Positions 35,277 through 48,396 of a DNA stretch of 53,757 nucleotides are shown piece by piece. The DNA is from Yersinia rohdei ATCC 43380. GTDB taxonomy: Bacteria > Pseudomonadota > Gammaproteobacteria > Enterobacterales > Enterobacteriaceae. The translations under genes and the position numbers were made by a program. Each line of letters begins with the position of its first letter. The first letter of the stretch is position 1. The notes beneath the pieces are model-generated. The model ran no database searches and had not been told where the DNA came from. It was given only the letters and a program-made list of their open reading frames with translations. The stretch covers positions 1 to 53,757 of the forward strand of contig NZ_ACCD01000029.1 of NCBI RefSeq assembly GCF_000173775.1. Reading direction: 5' to 3'.

Positions 35277-36478
35277 TGCGTATGCCGGGGCTGGGGCTGT
35301 TTAATACCGTAAAACACTATGTGATGGGGTCGCGGGAGAGCGACACCACCAGCATGATACTTTACGACAGAACCTTGCTGTGGCTGACATTCGGTTTGGC
35401 GATTATCGGTTTCGTGATGGTGACCTCGGCATCAATGCCAATTGGTCAGCGTCTGGCCAGTGACCCTTTCCTGTTTGCTAAACGTGATGCGCTGTATCTG
35501 GCATTGGCATTCTGTTTATCGCTGGTCACTTTGCGTATCCCGATGGCCGTCTGGCAGCGCTACAGTAATGTGATGTTATTGCTTTCAATTGTGATGCTGC
35601 TGGTGGTGTTAGTGGTGGGGAGCTCAGTCAACGGGGCATCGCGCTGGATTGCTTTGGGGCCGCTGCGTATTCAGCCCGCTGAGTTGTCGAAATTATCACT
35701 GTTTTGTTATCTGGCCAGCTATCTGGTGCGCAAAGTTGAAGAAGTTCGCAGTAACTTCTGGGGCTTTTGCAAGCCGATGGGCGTGATGGTCATTTTGGCC
35801 GTGCTACTGCTGGCCCAGCCCGATTTAGGTACCGTGGTGGTGTTGTTTATCACCACCTTGGCGATGTTGTTCCTGGCTGGCGCAAAAATGTGGCAGTTTT
35901 TGGCGCTGATCGGCTCCGGTGTTTTTGCCGTGTGTTTGCTGATTGTTGCCGAACCTTACCGTATGCGCCGTGTAACATCATTCTGGAACCCGTGGGCCGA
36001 TCCCTTTGGTAGCGGTTACCAGCTAACCCAATCACTGATGGCCTTTGGGCGCGGTGAGTTCTGGGGACAGGGTCTGGGGAATTCAGTGCAAAAACTGGAG
36101 TATTTACCGGAAGCACATACCGACTTTATTTTCTCGATTTTAGGCGAGGAACTCGGGTATTTCGGTGTGGTTATTGCATTGTTAATGGTATTCTTCGTCG
36201 CTTTTCGTGCTATGTCCATTGGGCGTCGCGCCTTAGAGATTGATCAGCGATTTTCTGGCTTTTTGGCCTGCTCGATTGGCGTCTGGTTTAGTTTCCAGGC
36301 TCTGGTTAACGTTGGGGCTGCCGCTGGGATGTTGCCGACTAAAGGTTTGACATTGCCACTGATAAGTTACGGTGGTTCGAGCCTGATTATTATGTCAACC
36401 GCGATTGTATTGTTGTTGCGTATTGATTTTGAAACACGTTTGGCAAAAGCCCAAGCCTTTGTAAGGAGTGCCCGATGA
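35276..36478 (+). CDS. ftsW: Septal peptidoglycan glycosyltransferase FtsW
   Basis: SEDS-family polymerase that builds septal glycan strands from lipid II, paired with FtsI. 400 residues with ten membrane segments. The extracellular loop motif [33 protein letters not shown] contains the conserved catalytic-region residues; the terminal [23 protein letters not shown] is the family signature. N-terminal tail shorter than the 414-residue E. coli protein. Overlaps murG in ATGA. Confidence 0.96.
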   Translation: MRMPGLGLFNTVKHYVMGSRESDTTSMILYDRTLLWLTFGLAIIGFVMVTSASMPIGQRLASDPFLFAKRDALYLALAFCLSLVTLRIPMAVWQRYSNVMLLLSIVMLLVVLVVGSSVNGASRWIALGPLRIQPAELSKLSLFCYLASYLVRKVEEVRSNFWGFCKPMGVMVILAVLLLAQPDLGTVVVLFITTLAMLFLAGAKMWQFLALIGSGVFAVCLLIVAEPYRMRRVTSFWNPWADPFGSGYQLTQSLMAFGRGEFWGQGLGNSVQKLEYLPEAHTDFIFSILGEELGYFGVVIALLMVFFVAFRAMSIGRRALEIDQRFSGFLACSIGVWFSFQALVNVGAAAGMLPTKGLTLPLISYGGSSLIIMSTAIVLLLRIDFETRLAKAQAFVRSAR

Positions 36479-37542
36479 GTGGCAAGACCAAGCGTTTAAT
36501 GGTGATGGCGGGTGGCACTGGGGGGCATGTCTTCCCCGGTTTGGCCGTGGCACATCATCTGATGGCGCAAGGCTGGCAGGTGCGTTGGTTAGGCACCGCA
36601 GACCGAATGGAAGCGTCATTGGTACCTAAGAATGGCATTGAAATTGATTTTATTCAGATTTCTGGTTTACGCGGCAAGGGGTTAATGGCCCAACTGACCG
36701 CACCGGTGCGAATTTATCGCGCAGTGCGTCAGGCGAAGAAAATCATGCGTGATTACCAGCCGGATGTGGTGCTGGGCATGGGGGGATATGTTTCCGGCCC
36801 AGGTGGTTTGGCCGCATGGCTGTGTGGCATTCCGGTGGTTTTACATGAGCAGAACGGGATTGCCGGTTTGACTAACCGCTGGCTTGCCAAAATCGCAAAA
36901 AAGGTTTTACAGGCGTTTCCCGGCGCGTTTCCCCAGGCAGAAGTAGTAGGAAACCCGGTTCGCACCGATGTTTTGGCATTGCCACTACCGGCTGAGCGCT
37001 TTAATGGTCGTCAAGGGCCGGTTCGCGTATTAGTGATTGGTGGGAGCCAAGGGGCGCGAGTATTAAACCAAACTCTGCCGCAAGTCGCCGCAACACTGGG
37101 CGAGCAGATAACGCTTTGGCATCAAGTGGGGAAAGGCGCGTTGCCCGAGGTGTTACAAGCTTATCAGCAGGTAGGGCAGGGCGATAAACACCAGATTGTT
37201 GAATTTATCGATGATATGGCTGCGGCCTATGCTTGGGCTGATGTGGTGGTTTGTCGTTCAGGTGCTTTGACGGTAAGTGAAGTGGCTGCTGCGGGTTTAC
37301 CGGCAATTTTTGTGCCTTTCCAGCATAAAGACCGCCAGCAATATTGGAATGCTTTGCCGCTGGAAAAAGCGGGTGCCGCCAAGATTATTGAGCAACCGCA
37401 GTTTACGGCGCAAGCGGTTAGCAGCCTGTTGGCGCAGTGGGATCGTGCAACTTTATTGGCGATGGCGGAACAGGCACGGCAGGTCGCTATCCCAGATGCC
37501 ACTGAACGTGTGGCTGCGGTAGTGGTCGCTGCCAGTAAGTGA
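36475..37542 (+). CDS. murG: Lipid II synthase MurG
   Basis: Peripheral inner-membrane glycosyltransferase adding GlcNAc to lipid I. 355 residues in a GT-B fold. N-terminal G-loops [14 protein letters not shown] (about 13-26) and [10 protein letters not shown], acceptor-side [12 protein letters not shown], and C-terminal UDP-GlcNAc-binding [16 protein letters not shown] and [25 protein letters not shown]. Seventy-six bases separate it from murC. Confidence 0.96.
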   Translation: MSGKTKRLMVMAGGTGGHVFPGLAVAHHLMAQGWQVRWLGTADRMEASLVPKNGIEIDFIQISGLRGKGLMAQLTAPVRIYRAVRQAKKIMRDYQPDVVLGMGGYVSGPGGLAAWLCGIPVVLHEQNGIAGLTNRWLAKIAKKVLQAFPGAFPQAEVVGNPVRTDVLALPLPAERFNGRQGPVRVLVIGGSQGARVLNQTLPQVAATLGEQITLWHQVGKGALPEVLQAYQQVGQGDKHQIVEFIDDMAAAYAWADVVVCRSGALTVSEVAAAGLPAIFVPFQHKDRQQYWNALPLEKAGAAKIIEQPQFTAQAVSSLLAQWDRATLLAMAEQARQVAIPDATERVAAVVVAASK

Positions 37543-37618
37543 CAGTGAAATAGATAATGAACAGCTGGCAGTGAATGCGGGCTGTGAATATGTAACAGAC
37601 AAAAAAGTGAAGAGAAAA

Positions 37619-39094
37619 GTGAATACACAGCAACTGGCGAAACTACGTACTATCGTGCCCGAGATGCGCCGCGTCCGGCACATTCACTTTGTTGGCATCG
37701 GTGGTGCTGGCATGGGTGGTATCGCTGAAGTGTTGGCCAACGAAGGTTATCAAATTAGTGGTTCAGATTTGGCACCCAACCCGGTAACTCAGCATTTGGC
37801 TTCATTGGGCGCACAGATTTATTTTCATCATCGGCCAGAAAACGTACTGGATGCCAGTGTGGTGGTAGTTTCAACGGCAATCTCTGCGGATAACCCAGAA
37901 ATTGTCGCCGCTCGCGAGGCGCGTATTCCGGTGATCCGCCGCGCGGAGATGCTGGCAGAACTGATGCGTTTTCGCCACGGAATTGCGGTGGCGGGTACTC
38001 ACGGAAAAACAACCACCACCGCAATGGTTTCCAGCATTTATGCCGAAGCTGGCTTGGATCCCACCTTTGTGAATGGCGGTTTAGTGAAAGCAGCCGGCAC
38101 CCATGCGCGATTAGGTTCCAGCCGCTATCTGATTGCAGAAGCCGATGAAAGCGATGCGTCATTTTTACATTTGCAGCCGATGGTGGCGATTGTCACTAAT
38201 ATCGAAGCCGACCATATGGATACCTATCAGGGCGACTTCGGTAACTTAAAGCAGACATTTATTAACTTTTTGCACAACTTGCCATTCTATGGCCGTGCCG
38301 TGATGTGTATTGATGATCCTGTGGTGCGTGAGTTGTTACCGCGCGTGGGCCGCCATATCACCACTTATGGTTTCAGTGATGATGCCGATGTGCAAATTGC
38401 CAGCTATCGTCAGGAAGGCCCTCAGGGGCACTTCACACTGAAGCGGTTGGATAAGCCATTGATGACAGTGACCTTGAATGCTCCGGGGCGTCACAATGCG
38501 CTGAACGCGGCTGCTGCGGTAGCTGTGGCGACCGAAGAAGGCATCGAAGACGATGACATCTTGCGTGCGCTAGCCGGGTTCCAAGGGACAGGCCGCCGTT
38601 TTGATTTCCTCGGCAACTTCCCGCTGGCACCGGTCAACGGCAAAGAAGGCAGCGCGATGTTGGTCGATGACTATGGCCATCACCCGACCGAGGTGGACGC
38701 CACCATCAAAGCCGCACGTGCCGGCTGGCCGGATAAACGCATTGTGATGATTTTCCAGCCGCACCGTTATACCCGTACTCGTGATCTGTATGACGATTTT
38801 GCCAATGTGTTATCGCAAGTTGATGTTTTATTGATGTTGGATGTGTATGCCGCCGGTGAACCGCCAATCCCAGGGGCTGATAGCCGCTCATTGTGCCGAA
38901 CTATTCGTAACCGTGGCAAAGTAGACCCGATTTTAGTTTCAGACAGTGAAACTGTGCCAGAAGTGTTGGCGCAAATGCTGGATGGCGATGACCTGATCCT
39001 GGTTCAGGGCGCGGGTAACATTGGTAAAATTGCCCGTAAATTGGCTGAGCTTAAATTGCAGCCACAGACAAAAGACGAGGAACATCATGGCTGA
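37619..39094 (+). CDS. murC: UDP-MurNAc:L-alanine ligase MurC
   Basis: First ligase of the peptide stem, adding L-alanine to UDP-MurNAc. 491 residues. UDP-binding [20 protein letters not shown] motif [12 protein letters not shown], and C-terminal [11 protein letters not shown] and [12 protein letters not shown]. The start chosen is the GTG for [18 protein letters not shown], which matches E. coli exactly. The frame is open 16 codons upstream from another GTG with no family similarity. The ribosome binding site is weak (AGAGAAAA). It overlaps ddlB by 8 bases. Confidence 0.95.
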   Translation: MNTQQLAKLRTIVPEMRRVRHIHFVGIGGAGMGGIAEVLANEGYQISGSDLAPNPVTQHLASLGAQIYFHHRPENVLDASVVVVSTAISADNPEIVAAREARIPVIRRAEMLAELMRFRHGIAVAGTHGKTTTTAMVSSIYAEAGLDPTFVNGGLVKAAGTHARLGSSRYLIAEADESDASFLHLQPMVAIVTNIEADHMDTYQGDFGNLKQTFINFLHNLPFYGRAVMCIDDPVVRELLPRVGRHITTYGFSDDADVQIASYRQEGPQGHFTLKRLDKPLMTVTLNAPGRHNALNAAAAVAVATEEGIEDDDILRALAGFQGTGRRFDFLGNFPLAPVNGKEGSAMLVDDYGHHPTEVDATIKAARAGWPDKRIVMIFQPHRYTRTRDLYDDFANVLSQVDVLLMLDVYAAGEPPIPGADSRSLCRTIRNRGKVDPILVSDSETVPEVLAQMLDGDDLILVQGAGNIGKIARKLAELKLQPQTKDEEHHG

Positions 39095-40007
39095 GAAAGT
39101 TGCTGTACTGCTGGGTGGCACCTCCGCTGAACGCGAAGTTTCATTGCTCTCAGGTCAGGCTGTTTTAGCGGGCTTACGAGAAGCGGGTATTGATGCTCAT
39201 GGTATTGATACTAAAGACTTTCCGGTAACCGAGCTTAAAGCTCAGGGGTTTGATAAAGTCTTTATTGCGCTGCATGGCCGTGGTGGCGAAGACGGTACCT
39301 TGCAAGGTGTGTTGGAGTTTTTGCAACTGCCTTACACCGGTAGTGGTGTCATGGCTTCAGCACTCACAATGGACAAATTGCGCACTAAATTAGTGTGGCA
39401 AGCGTCCGGTTTGCCGATTTCGCCCTATGTGGCGCTAAATCGTCAACAGTTTGAAACACTTTCGTCAGAGGAATTATCTGCATCTGTCGCTAAGCTTGGC
39501 CTGCCACTAATTGTAAAACCAAGCCATGAAGGCTCCAGTGTTGGCATGAGCAAGGTTGATAAAATCAGTGAGTTGCAAGGTGCCTTGGTTGAAGCTTTCC
39601 GCCACGACACGGATGTATTGATTGAGAAATGGTTGAGCGGGCCGGAATTCACGGTCGCTATCCTTGGTGACGAAGTTTTACCCTCTATCCGCATTCAGGC
39701 GCCCGGCGTGTTTTATGACTATGAAGCTAAATATTTGTCTGATGAGACTCAGTACTTTTGCCCAAGCGGCCTGAGTGCCGAGCTGGAACAACAGTTGGCG
39801 GCATTGTCATTACAGGCTTATCAAGCTTTGGGTTGCAGCGGCTGGGGGCGGGTTGATGTCATGCAAGATAGCGATGGCAGTTTCTACCTGCTGGAAGTGA
39901 ATACGTCACCGGGCATGACCAGCCACAGCTTAGTGCCGATGGCTGCACGCCAGTCAGGGTTGAGTTTCTCCCAGTTAGTGGCCCGAATTTTGACGTTGGC
40001 TGACTGA
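39087..40007 (+). CDS. ddlB: D-alanine:D-alanine ligase DdlB
   Basis: ATP-grasp ligase making the D-Ala-D-Ala dipeptide used by MurF. 306 residues. [16 protein letters not shown] near the N-terminus, [12 protein letters not shown], the ATP-binding [16 protein letters not shown], and the C-terminal GWGRVDVM and [16 protein letters not shown] loops. The start is the ATG at [11 protein letters not shown] with GAGG 7 bases upstream; the open frame before it lies inside murC. D-cycloserine is a known inhibitor of the family. Confidence 0.96.
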   Translation: MAEKVAVLLGGTSAEREVSLLSGQAVLAGLREAGIDAHGIDTKDFPVTELKAQGFDKVFIALHGRGGEDGTLQGVLEFLQLPYTGSGVMASALTMDKLRTKLVWQASGLPISPYVALNRQQFETLSSEELSASVAKLGLPLIVKPSHEGSSVGMSKVDKISELQGALVEAFRHDTDVLIEKWLSGPEFTVAILGDEVLPSIRIQAPGVFYDYEAKYLSDETQYFCPSGLSAELEQQLAALSLQAYQALGCSGWGRVDVMQDSDGSFYLLEVNTSPGMTSHSLVPMAARQSGLSFSQLVARILTLAD

Positions 40008-40008
40008 T

Positions 40009-40866
40009 ATGTCGCAAGCTGCCCTGAATGCGCGCGAGCGAGCGGCTGAAAAGAGCGAAGCCCGGCGCAGTAACGGAGGCCAGTTGGCAGGAATGATTTT
40101 CCTGTTGATGGTTCTGGGTACCATCCTCTGGGGGGGATGGGTTGTAGTGGGTTGGATGAAAGATGCTAGCCGACTGCCACTGTCGAAATTGGTGTTGACC
40201 GGTGAGCGCCATTACACCACCAATGATGATATTCGCCAGGCAATTTTGGCATTGGGCGCACCCGGTACTTTCATGACGCAGGATGTCAATATTATCCAGC
40301 AACAGATTGAAAGATTACCTTGGATTCAGCAGGCTAGCGTGCGCAAACAGTGGCCGAATGAGCTGAAAATCCATCTGGTGGAGTATGTGCCCTTTGCCCG
40401 TTGGAATGATTTGCATATGGTTGATGAACAAGGCCGGCCATTCAGTGTGCCGTCCGAGCGCATCGGCAAACAAAAATTGCCATTATTGTATGGCCCGGAA
40501 GGCAGTGAACAGGATGTTTTGGAAGGCTACCGGGCAATAAACAAGGTGTTAGCGGCCAACAAGTATCAGCTGAAAATGGTGGCGATGAGTGCCAGACATT
40601 CTTGGCAATTGGCCTTAGATAATGATGTTCGGCTAGAGCTGGGACGGGATGACCGGATGGGACGTTTACAGCGTTTTATCGAGTTGTATCCGCTGTTGCA
40701 ACAGCAGCCAGATAAACGGGTCAGTTATGTTGATTTGCGATATGAAACAGGGGCTGCAATAGGTTGGGCTCCGGTATTTATCGGCAGTCAGGGTGGTGAA
40801 CCACTCATAAATGACCAGCAGAACAGTAATCCGCAACAGAATCAGGCACAGGCAAAACAACAATGA
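40009..40866 (+). CDS. ftsQ: Cell division protein FtsQ
   Basis: Bitopic scaffold of the divisome that brings FtsL and FtsB to the septum. 285 residues: a cytoplasmic tail, one membrane segment (about 27-50), the POTRA domain ([23 protein letters not shown], about 58-125) and a C-terminal beta domain that binds FtsB. The tail ends in a Gln/Asn-rich stretch. Its stop overlaps the ftsA start in ATGA. Confidence 0.96.
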   Translation: MSQAALNARERAAEKSEARRSNGGQLAGMIFLLMVLGTILWGGWVVVGWMKDASRLPLSKLVLTGERHYTTNDDIRQAILALGAPGTFMTQDVNIIQQQIERLPWIQQASVRKQWPNELKIHLVEYVPFARWNDLHMVDEQGRPFSVPSERIGKQKLPLLYGPEGSEQDVLEGYRAINKVLAANKYQLKMVAMSARHSWQLALDNDVRLELGRDDRMGRLQRFIELYPLLQQQPDKRVSYVDLRYETGAAIGWAPVFIGSQGGEPLINDQQNSNPQQNQAQAKQQ

Positions 40867-42119
40867 TCAAGTCGACGGACAGAAAACTGGTAGTAGGTCT
40901 TGAGATCGGAACGGCAAAGGTCTCCGCATTGGTAGGGGAAGTTCTGCCCGATGGCATGGTCAATATTATTGGGGTTGGCAGTTGTCCATCCCGCGGCATG
41001 GATAAGGGTGGGGTTAACGACCTTGAGTCGGTAGTGAAATGCGTACAGCGCGCTATCGATCAGGCTGAGTTAATGGCAGATTGCCAAATTTCATCTGTTT
41101 ATCTGGCATTATCGGGTAAACATATCAGCTGCCAGAATGAAATAGGGATGGTTCCTATTTCAGAGGAGGAAGTTACACAGGAAGATGTAGAGAACGTAGT
41201 GCATACCGCGAAGTCGGTACGTGTACGTGATGAGCATCGTATCTTGCATGTTATTCCACAGGAATATGCCATCGATTACCAGGAAGGCATTAAAAATCCT
41301 GTTGGACTTTCCGGTGTGCGGATGCAGGCCAAGGTACACCTGATTACCTGCCATAACGATATGGCCAAAAATATCGTTAAAGCGGTGGAACGTTGTGGTC
41401 TTAAAGTTGACCAACTGATTTTCGCCGGTTTAGCCGCAAGTTATGCAGTATTGACCGAAGATGAACGCGAGCTAGGTGTCTGTGTGGTCGACATCGGCGG
41501 TGGCACCATGGATATGGCGGTTTACACGGGTGGGGCGTTGCGCCATACCAAAGTTATCCCTTACGCCGGGAACGTGGTCACCAGCGACATAGCTTATGCC
41601 TTCGGGACTCCGCCAACAGATGCGGAAGCGATTAAAGTTCGACACGGCTGTGCGCTCGGGTCGATTGTCAGCAAGGACGAAAGTGTAGAAGTGCCAAGTG
41701 TTGGCGGACGCCCTCCCCGTAGTCTGCAAAGACAGACACTCGCAGAGGTTATAGAACCACGCTACACCGAGTTGCTGAATTTAGTTAATGACGAGATTTT
41801 ACAATTGCAGGAGCAACTACGTCAGCAAGGCGTGAAGCATCATCTGGCAGCAGGTATCGTGCTGACAGGCGGGGCGGCACAAATTGATGGTTTGGCTGAA
41901 TGCGCTCAACGGGTATTTCATGCCCAGGTTCGTATCGGTCAACCGCTCAATATCACCGGGCTGACGGACTATGCACAGGAACCTTATTACTCCACTGCTG
42001 TTGGGTTGTTGCACTATGGTAAAGAATCTCATCTCAGTGGTGAGTCAGAAGTAGAAAAACGTGCCTCAGTGGGCAATTGGTTTAAACGTATCAATAGCTG
42101 GCTGAGAAAAGAGTTTTAA
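40863..42119 (+). CDS. ftsA: Cell division protein FtsA
   Basis: Actin-like protein that anchors FtsZ filaments to the membrane and recruits late division proteins. 418 residues. Actin-family nucleotide motifs: [34 protein letters not shown] and [13 protein letters not shown]. The C-terminal amphipathic helix [15 protein letters not shown] serves as membrane target. Followed 72 bases later by ftsZ. Confidence 0.97.
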   Translation: MIKSTDRKLVVGLEIGTAKVSALVGEVLPDGMVNIIGVGSCPSRGMDKGGVNDLESVVKCVQRAIDQAELMADCQISSVYLALSGKHISCQNEIGMVPISEEEVTQEDVENVVHTAKSVRVRDEHRILHVIPQEYAIDYQEGIKNPVGLSGVRMQAKVHLITCHNDMAKNIVKAVERCGLKVDQLIFAGLAASYAVLTEDERELGVCVVDIGGGTMDMAVYTGGALRHTKVIPYAGNVVTSDIAYAFGTPPTDAEAIKVRHGCALGSIVSKDESVEVPSVGGRPPRSLQRQTLAEVIEPRYTELLNLVNDEILQLQEQLRQQGVKHHLAAGIVLTGGAAQIDGLAECAQRVFHAQVRIGQPLNITGLTDYAQEPYYSTAVGLLHYGKESHLSGESEVEKRASVGNWFKRINSWLRKEF

Positions 42120-42191
42120 TGTTTCAACAAAGAGATCATGCTGAACATATTTTTTGATCTCGAAGCGACAGGCACAAAACGGAGAGAAACT

Positions 42192-43343
42192 ATGTTTGAA
42201 CCTATGGAACTGACCAATGACGCGGTGATTAAAGTCATCGGCGTCGGTGGTGGCGGTGGTAATGCTGTCGAACACATGGTGCGCGAGCGCATCGAAGGTG
42301 TTGAATTCTTTGCCGTTAATACAGACGCTCAGGCGCTACGTAAGACGGCTGTTGGCCAAACCATCCAAATTGGTAGCGGTATTACCAAAGGTTTGGGTGC
42401 TGGCGCAAACCCAGAAGTGGGTCGTAATTCCGCTGAAGAAGACCGTGAAGCTCTGCGTGCAGCTCTTGAAGGCGCAGATATGGTCTTTATCGCCGCAGGT
42501 ATGGGCGGTGGTACGGGTACGGGTGCTGCTCCTGTGGTTGCTGAAGTGGCAAAAGAACTGGGTATTCTGACAGTTGCTGTGGTTACTAAGCCTTTCAATT
42601 TCGAAGGCAAGAAACGCATGGCATTTGCTGAGCAGGGTATTGCTGAATTGTCCAAGCATGTAGACTCACTGATCACTATTCCGAACGATAAGTTGTTGAA
42701 AGTTCTGGGTCGTGGCATCTCATTACTGGATGCATTCGGTGCGGCTAACGACGTATTGAAAGGCGCTGTTCAGGGTATCGCCGAGCTGATTACCCGCCCA
42801 GGTCTGATGAACGTTGACTTTGCTGACGTGCGCACCGTGATGTCTGAAATGGGTTATGCCATGATGGGCTCAGGTGTTGCTTGTGGCGAAGATCGTGCAG
42901 AAGAAGCTGCAGAAATGGCGATTTCCAGCCCGTTGCTGGAAGATATCGACCTGTCTGGTGCTCGTGGCGTACTGGTCAACATCACTGCTGGTTTCGATTT
43001 GCGCTTGGATGAATTCGAAACTGTGGGTAATACTATCCGTGCATTTGCGTCCGACAATGCGACCGTGGTTATCGGTACATCGTTAGACCCAGAAATGAAC
43101 GACGAACTGCGCGTAACTGTGGTTGCGACCGGTATCGGCATGGATAAACGCCCTGAAATTACGCTGGTTACCAACAAGCAAACACAGCCTGTAATGGACC
43201 ATCGTTACCAGCAGCATGGCATGTCTCCTTTACCTCAGGAAGTTAAACCTGCGGCTAAAGTGGTCAATGACCCAACTGCTCAAACTAATAAAGAGCCCGA
43301 TTATTTAGATATCCCGGCATTTTTGCGTAAGCAAGCCGATTGA
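42192..43343 (+). CDS. ftsZ: Cell division GTPase FtsZ
   Basis: Tubulin homologue that polymerises into the cytokinetic ring. 383 residues. GTP-binding [13 protein letters not shown] near the N-terminus and the tubulin signature GGGTGTG at 105-111. The synergy loop region [11 protein letters not shown] follows, then the C-terminal peptide [14 protein letters not shown] that binds FtsA, ZipA and ZapD. The start is the ATG at [10 protein letters not shown] with GGAGAG upstream; an earlier in-frame ATG lies in the ftsA-ftsZ gap. Confidence 0.98.
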   Translation: MFEPMELTNDAVIKVIGVGGGGGNAVEHMVRERIEGVEFFAVNTDAQALRKTAVGQTIQIGSGITKGLGAGANPEVGRNSAEEDREALRAALEGADMVFIAAGMGGGTGTGAAPVVAEVAKELGILTVAVVTKPFNFEGKKRMAFAEQGIAELSKHVDSLITIPNDKLLKVLGRGISLLDAFGAANDVLKGAVQGIAELITRPGLMNVDFADVRTVMSEMGYAMMGSGVACGEDRAEEAAEMAISSPLLEDIDLSGARGVLVNITAGFDLRLDEFETVGNTIRAFASDNATVVIGTSLDPEMNDELRVTVVATGIGMDKRPEITLVTNKQTQPVMDHRYQQHGMSPLPQEVKPAAKVVNDPTAQTNKEPDYLDIPAFLRKQAD

Positions 43344-43404
43344 TTTCTGAAAATATTGGAATCTCCGCTCTTTGTGCTAAACTGTCCCGCCGATCTTATT
43401 ATAA

Positions 43405-44364
<960 letters not shown>

Positions 44365-44366
44365 GT

Positions 44367-44903
44367 TTATTTATTATCATCACTTTTGGTTGCGTTGGCA
44401 CTCTCTCCGGCCAACGCAGCCAATCGTTCCAATATTGTCCTCAATTTTTCAGGGCTACGGCTCGCTAATCCTCTTAATTCCTTAGCGCTTTCTAAACTTA
44501 ACTGACGTAATGGCGGCGATTTCTCAGGATTTTGCGAGGATTTTACGGCATCTTGTGTAATGTTATGCCCCTTCGCCATCAACGACGGATTAATCCTGAT
44601 GTCGATTGAAGACAATGATGGTAGAATTTGCGCTCGTAGTGCAGAGAGTAAAGCCGGCTGTTCGTAACGTAAGCGCATTAACCAGCTGGCGTTAGCGGTT
44701 TCTAGCACTAAAACACTTTGTCGATAGTTAGCGACGCGGCACCACGGCTGCAATTGTGAAGGGAGCAATCCTTTTACCGCACGGTTGAGTTTTAACAGTG
44801 CTGTAGCGCGTTGTTGTACGTTATGCAGAGGTCCATTTTCCGCTGCAATCGCATCATCGAACAAAACATCTAATAATTGTGGGCGGTTTACACGCATTGA
44901 CAA
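44367..44903 (-). CDS. DUF721 protein, DciA-like
   Basis: 178 residues of the DUF721 family, which includes DciA, the helicase loader/operator of bacteria that lack DnaC. The N-terminal domain (about 15-110) has the pattern LLDVLFDD..., a conserved W at LQPWCRV, and [23 protein letters not shown]. The C-terminal half is Lys/Ser/Glu-rich and probably disordered. Its place between lpxC and secM/secA matches the dciA position in Pseudomonas. It converges on lpxC with a 2-base gap and diverges from secM with 22 bases between start codons. E. coli has no gene here. Confidence 0.75.
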   Translation of the reverse strand: MSMRVNRPQLLDVLFDDAIAAENGPLHNVQQRATALLKLNRAVKGLLPSQLQPWCRVANYRQSVLVLETANASWLMRLRYEQPALLSALRAQILPSLSSIDIRINPSLMAKGHNITQDAVKSSQNPEKSPPLRQLSLESAKELRGLASRSPEKLRTILERLAALAGESANATKSDDNK

Positions 44904-44925
44904 GGCTCCGGCGGATTTTAAACTC

Positions 44926-45459
44926 GTGATCGGTATTCTAAATCGTTGGCGACAATTTGGCAGACGTTATTTCTGGCCGCATCTCCTGTTGGGGATGGTA
45001 GCGGCGAGTCTTGGCGTGCCATCAAATCTGTCTGGCTCTCCTGATCAAGCTGCCATACCGAATACATCATCAAGCCAAAGCCGTCAGAATTACGGTGCGA
45101 CAAACTTTAACAGTTTGGCATTGTTGCATGATATGCATCGTCGCCCTTCATTCAGCGTAGACTACTGGCAACAGCATGCACTGCGCACGGTTATTCGTCA
45201 CCTTTCATTTGCACTGGCACCCCAAGCGGCATATGCGCGGGTGCAGGAAGTTGCAGAGACTGAACTGGTCGAGCCATCACAAATTCAGCAGCTTGCTTTA
45301 CTGGATTCACTGAATGCGCTCCTGACTCATGAGTTCAAGCCACCCACCATCATTCGCTATACTGAGCAGGTTAATCAGCCGGTTCTTTCGTTACATAAAC
45401 CCGGACTCTGGCTTGCACAAGTGCAAGGTATTCGTGCCGGGCCTGCCAAATTAAGCTAA
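44926..45459 (+). CDS. secM: Secretion monitor SecM
   Basis: Secreted regulatory peptide that stalls its own ribosome to expose the secA ribosome binding site when export is slow. 177 residues, start GTG as in E. coli ([29 protein letters not shown]). N-terminal signal sequence with a long hydrophobic core. The C-terminal arrest region reads [12 protein letters not shown]. The core WxxxxxGIRAGP is intact, but the E. coli Phe five residues before Trp is His and the Ile after Trp is Leu. It lies 77 bases before secA. Confidence 0.9.
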   Translation: MIGILNRWRQFGRRYFWPHLLLGMVAASLGVPSNLSGSPDQAAIPNTSSSQSRQNYGATNFNSLALLHDMHRRPSFSVDYWQQHALRTVIRHLSFALAPQAAYARVQEVAETELVEPSQIQQLALLDSLNALLTHEFKPPTIIRYTEQVNQPVLSLHKPGLWLAQVQGIRAGPAKLS

Positions 45460-45536
45460 TTATTCTTTTGGTTTACTCCAATTTTATACAACCTTTGGCC
45501 GCCGGTTTGGTGGTCTTGTAAGAGATATTAAGAATC

Positions 45537-48251
45537 ATGCTAATTAAATTATTAACCAAAGTTTTTGGCAGCCGTAACGATCGTACTCTGCGCCGTATGC
45601 GCAAAGTGGTTGAGCTTATCAACCGCATGGAACCTGAAGTTGAAAAACTGACAGATGCTGAATTACGTGCCAAAACGGACGAGTTCCGTGAGCGCCTGGC
45701 AAAAGGTGCAGTGCTGGAAACCTTGATCCCCGAGGCTTTTGCTGTGGTGCGCGAGGCAAGTAAACGCGTGTTTGGTATGCGTCACTTCGATGTCCAGCTG
45801 CTAGGCGGTATGGTACTGAACGAACGATGCATCGCAGAAATGCGTACCGGTGAAGGTAAGACGTTGACGGCAACTCTGCCAGCGTATTTGAATGCGTTGA
45901 GTGGCCGTGGTGTTCACGTGGTAACCGTCAACGACTATTTGGCTCAACGTGACGCCGAAAATAACCGCCCGTTATTTGAGTTCTTGGGCCTGAGTGTGGG
46001 TATCAACTTGCCGAATATGACGGCACCGGCTAAGCGCGCTGCTTATGCTGCGGATATCACTTACGGTACTAACAACGAATACGGTTTTGACTACCTGCGC
46101 GACAATATGGCGTTCAGCCCGGAAGAGCGTGTGCAGCGCAAACTGCATTATGCGCTGGTGGATGAGGTTGACTCCATCTTAATCGATGAAGCCCGTACCC
46201 CGCTGATTATCTCCGGCCCGGCTGAAGATAGTTCCGAGATGTATATTCGGGTTAACAAACTGATTCCAAAGCTGATTCGTCAGGAAAAAGAAGATTCAGA
46301 TACCTTCCAAGGTGAAGGCCACTTCTCTGTGGATGAAAAATCACGTCAGGTTCATTTAACTGAACGCGGTTTGATTTTGATTGAAGAGATGTTAGTGGAA
46401 GCGGGCATCATGGAAGAGGGAGAATCTCTGTATTCTCCGACTAACATCATGTTAATGCACCACGTAACTGCTGCTCTGCGTGCCCACGTATTGTTTACCC
46501 GTGATGTCGACTACATCGTGAAAGACGGTGAAGTTATCATTGTTGATGAACACACCGGCCGTACCATGCAAGGCCGCCGTTGGTCAGATGGTTTGCATCA
46601 GGCTGTGGAAGCAAAAGAAGGCGTAGAAATTCAGAACGAAAACCAGACGCTGGCTTCGATTACTTTCCAGAATTACTTCCGTCTCTATGAAAAACTGGCA
46701 GGTATGACAGGGACTGCGGATACTGAAGCATTCGAATTCAGTTCCATTTATAAGCTCGATACCATTGTCGTACCTACTAACCGCCCAATGATCCGTAAGG
46801 ATCTACCTGATTTGGTCTATATGACTGAGCAGGAAAAAATTGGTGCAATTATTGAAGATATTCGTGAGCGTACTGCGAATGGCCAGCCAGTATTGGTGGG
46901 GACTATCTCGATTGAGAAGTCTGAAGTGGTTTCTGCGGAGTTAACCAAAGCGGGTATTGAACATAAAGTTCTGAACGCCAAGTTCCATGCCATGGAAGCG
47001 GAAATTGTTTCACAAGCCGGTCAGCCAGGTGCGGTAACCATCGCAACCAACATGGCGGGTCGTGGTACAGATATCGTATTGGGTGGTAGCTGGCAGAGTG
47101 AGATTGCGCTGCTGGAAGACCCAACCGAAGACCAAATTGCTGCCATTAAAGCGGCATGGCAAATCCGCCATGATGCGGTACTGGCATCAGGTGGTTTGCA
47201 TATTATTGGTACTGAGCGCCATGAATCGCGCCGTATTGATAATCAGCTACGTGGTCGTGCTGGTCGCCAGGGTGATGCCGGTTCTTCACGTTTCTACCTG
47301 TCAATGGAAGATGCTTTGATGCGTATTTTTGCCTCTGACCGTGTGTCTGGCATGATGCGTAAATTGGGTATGAAACCGGGCGAAGCTATTGAGCACCCGT
47401 GGGTGACTAAAGCTATTGCAAACGCACAGCGTAAAGTTGAAAGCCGTAACTTCGATATTCGTAAACAGTTACTTGAATATGATGATGTGGCGAGCGACCA
47501 GCGCCGGGCTATCTACAGCCAGCGTAATGAACTGTTGGATGTGTCTGATGTTAGCGAAACCATCAATAGTATCCGCGAAGACGTTTTCAAAACGGTAATC
47601 GACAGCTATATCCCAACTCAGTCTCTGGAAGAAATGTGGGATGTCGAGGGCTTAGAACAGCGCCTGAAAAATGATTTCGATCTGGATATGCCGATTGCTC
47701 AGTGGCTGGAAGATGAGCCACAACTGCATGAAGAAACATTACGCGAACGAATTCTGCAACAAGCTATCGAAGTTTATCAGCGCAAAGAAGAAGTTGTTGG
47801 CCTGGAAATGATGCGCAACTTTGAAAAAGGTGTGATGCTGCAAACGCTTGATTCCTTGTGGAAAGAGCATTTGGCTGCGATGGATTACTTGCGCCAGGGT
47901 ATCCATTTGCGTGGTTACGCGCAAAAAGATCCTAAGCAGGAATACAAACGTGAATCTTTCGCCATGTTTGCAGCGATGCTGGAATCGCTGAAATATGAAG
48001 TCATCAGCGTGCTGAGCAAAGTACAGGTGCGGATGCCAGAAGAGGTGGAAGCCCTGGAAGTTCAGCGCCGTGATGAGGCTGAACGTTTAGCTAAACAGCA
48101 ACAACTGAGTCATCAGTCTGATAACAGTGCTTTGATGTCGCAAGAAGAAGCTAATGTTGCCGCCAGCCTTGAGCGCAAAGTGGGTCGTAATGACCCGTGC
48201 CCATGCGGTTCTGGTAAGAAATACAAACAGTGCCACGGTCGCCTACAGTAA
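45537..48251 (+). CDS. secA: Preprotein translocase ATPase SecA
   Basis: Motor ATPase that drives secreted proteins through SecYEG. 904 residues. Walker A MRTGEGKT at about residue 102-109, [19 protein letters not shown] (Walker B region), the preprotein-crosslinking domain, [21 protein letters not shown], and a C-terminal zinc-binding [13 protein letters not shown] that interacts with SecB. Its expression is expected to be coupled to SecM arrest. A terminator follows about 30 bases after the stop. Confidence 0.98.
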   Translation: MLIKLLTKVFGSRNDRTLRRMRKVVELINRMEPEVEKLTDAELRAKTDEFRERLAKGAVLETLIPEAFAVVREASKRVFGMRHFDVQLLGGMVLNERCIAEMRTGEGKTLTATLPAYLNALSGRGVHVVTVNDYLAQRDAENNRPLFEFLGLSVGINLPNMTAPAKRAAYAADITYGTNNEYGFDYLRDNMAFSPEERVQRKLHYALVDEVDSILIDEARTPLIISGPAEDSSEMYIRVNKLIPKLIRQEKEDSDTFQGEGHFSVDEKSRQVHLTERGLILIEEMLVEAGIMEEGESLYSPTNIMLMHHVTAALRAHVLFTRDVDYIVKDGEVIIVDEHTGRTMQGRRWSDGLHQAVEAKEGVEIQNENQTLASITFQNYFRLYEKLAGMTGTADTEAFEFSSIYKLDTIVVPTNRPMIRKDLPDLVYMTEQEKIGAIIEDIRERTANGQPVLVGTISIEKSEVVSAELTKAGIEHKVLNAKFHAMEAEIVSQAGQPGAVTIATNMAGRGTDIVLGGSWQSEIALLEDPTEDQIAAIKAAWQIRHDAVLASGGLHIIGTERHESRRIDNQLRGRAGRQGDAGSSRFYLSMEDALMRIFASDRVSGMMRKLGMKPGEAIEHPWVTKAIANAQRKVESRNFDIRKQLLEYDDVASDQRRAIYSQRNELLDVSDVSETINSIREDVFKTVIDSYIPTQSLEEMWDVEGLEQRLKNDFDLDMPIAQWLEDEPQLHEETLRERILQQAIEVYQRKEEVVGLEMMRNFEKGVMLQTLDSLWKEHLAAMDYLRQGIHLRGYAQKDPKQEYKRESFAMFAAMLESLKYEVISVLSKVQVRMPEEVEALEVQRRDEAERLAKQQQLSHQSDNSALMSQEEANVAASLERKVGRNDPCPCGSGKKYKQCHGRLQ

Positions 48252-48283
48252 TATTCTAGGTTAGGGTTGATGCACTAAAAATG

Positions 48284-48312
48284 AGGGCGGCATAAAAACC
48301 GCCCTTTATTTT
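48284..48312 (+). terminator. Terminator of secA
   Basis: Stem AGGGCGG/CCGCCCT with an 8-base loop followed by TTATTTT, 33 bases after the secA stop. A typical Rho-independent structure. Confidence 0.85.
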
Positions 48313-48396
48313 GGCTCTTTTTTGTCAGTCTATTTTAGGACAATTAAATAGGGGCAGCCTAAATCCGCATTTATGCCCCTTTCAGGAGACAGAGAA

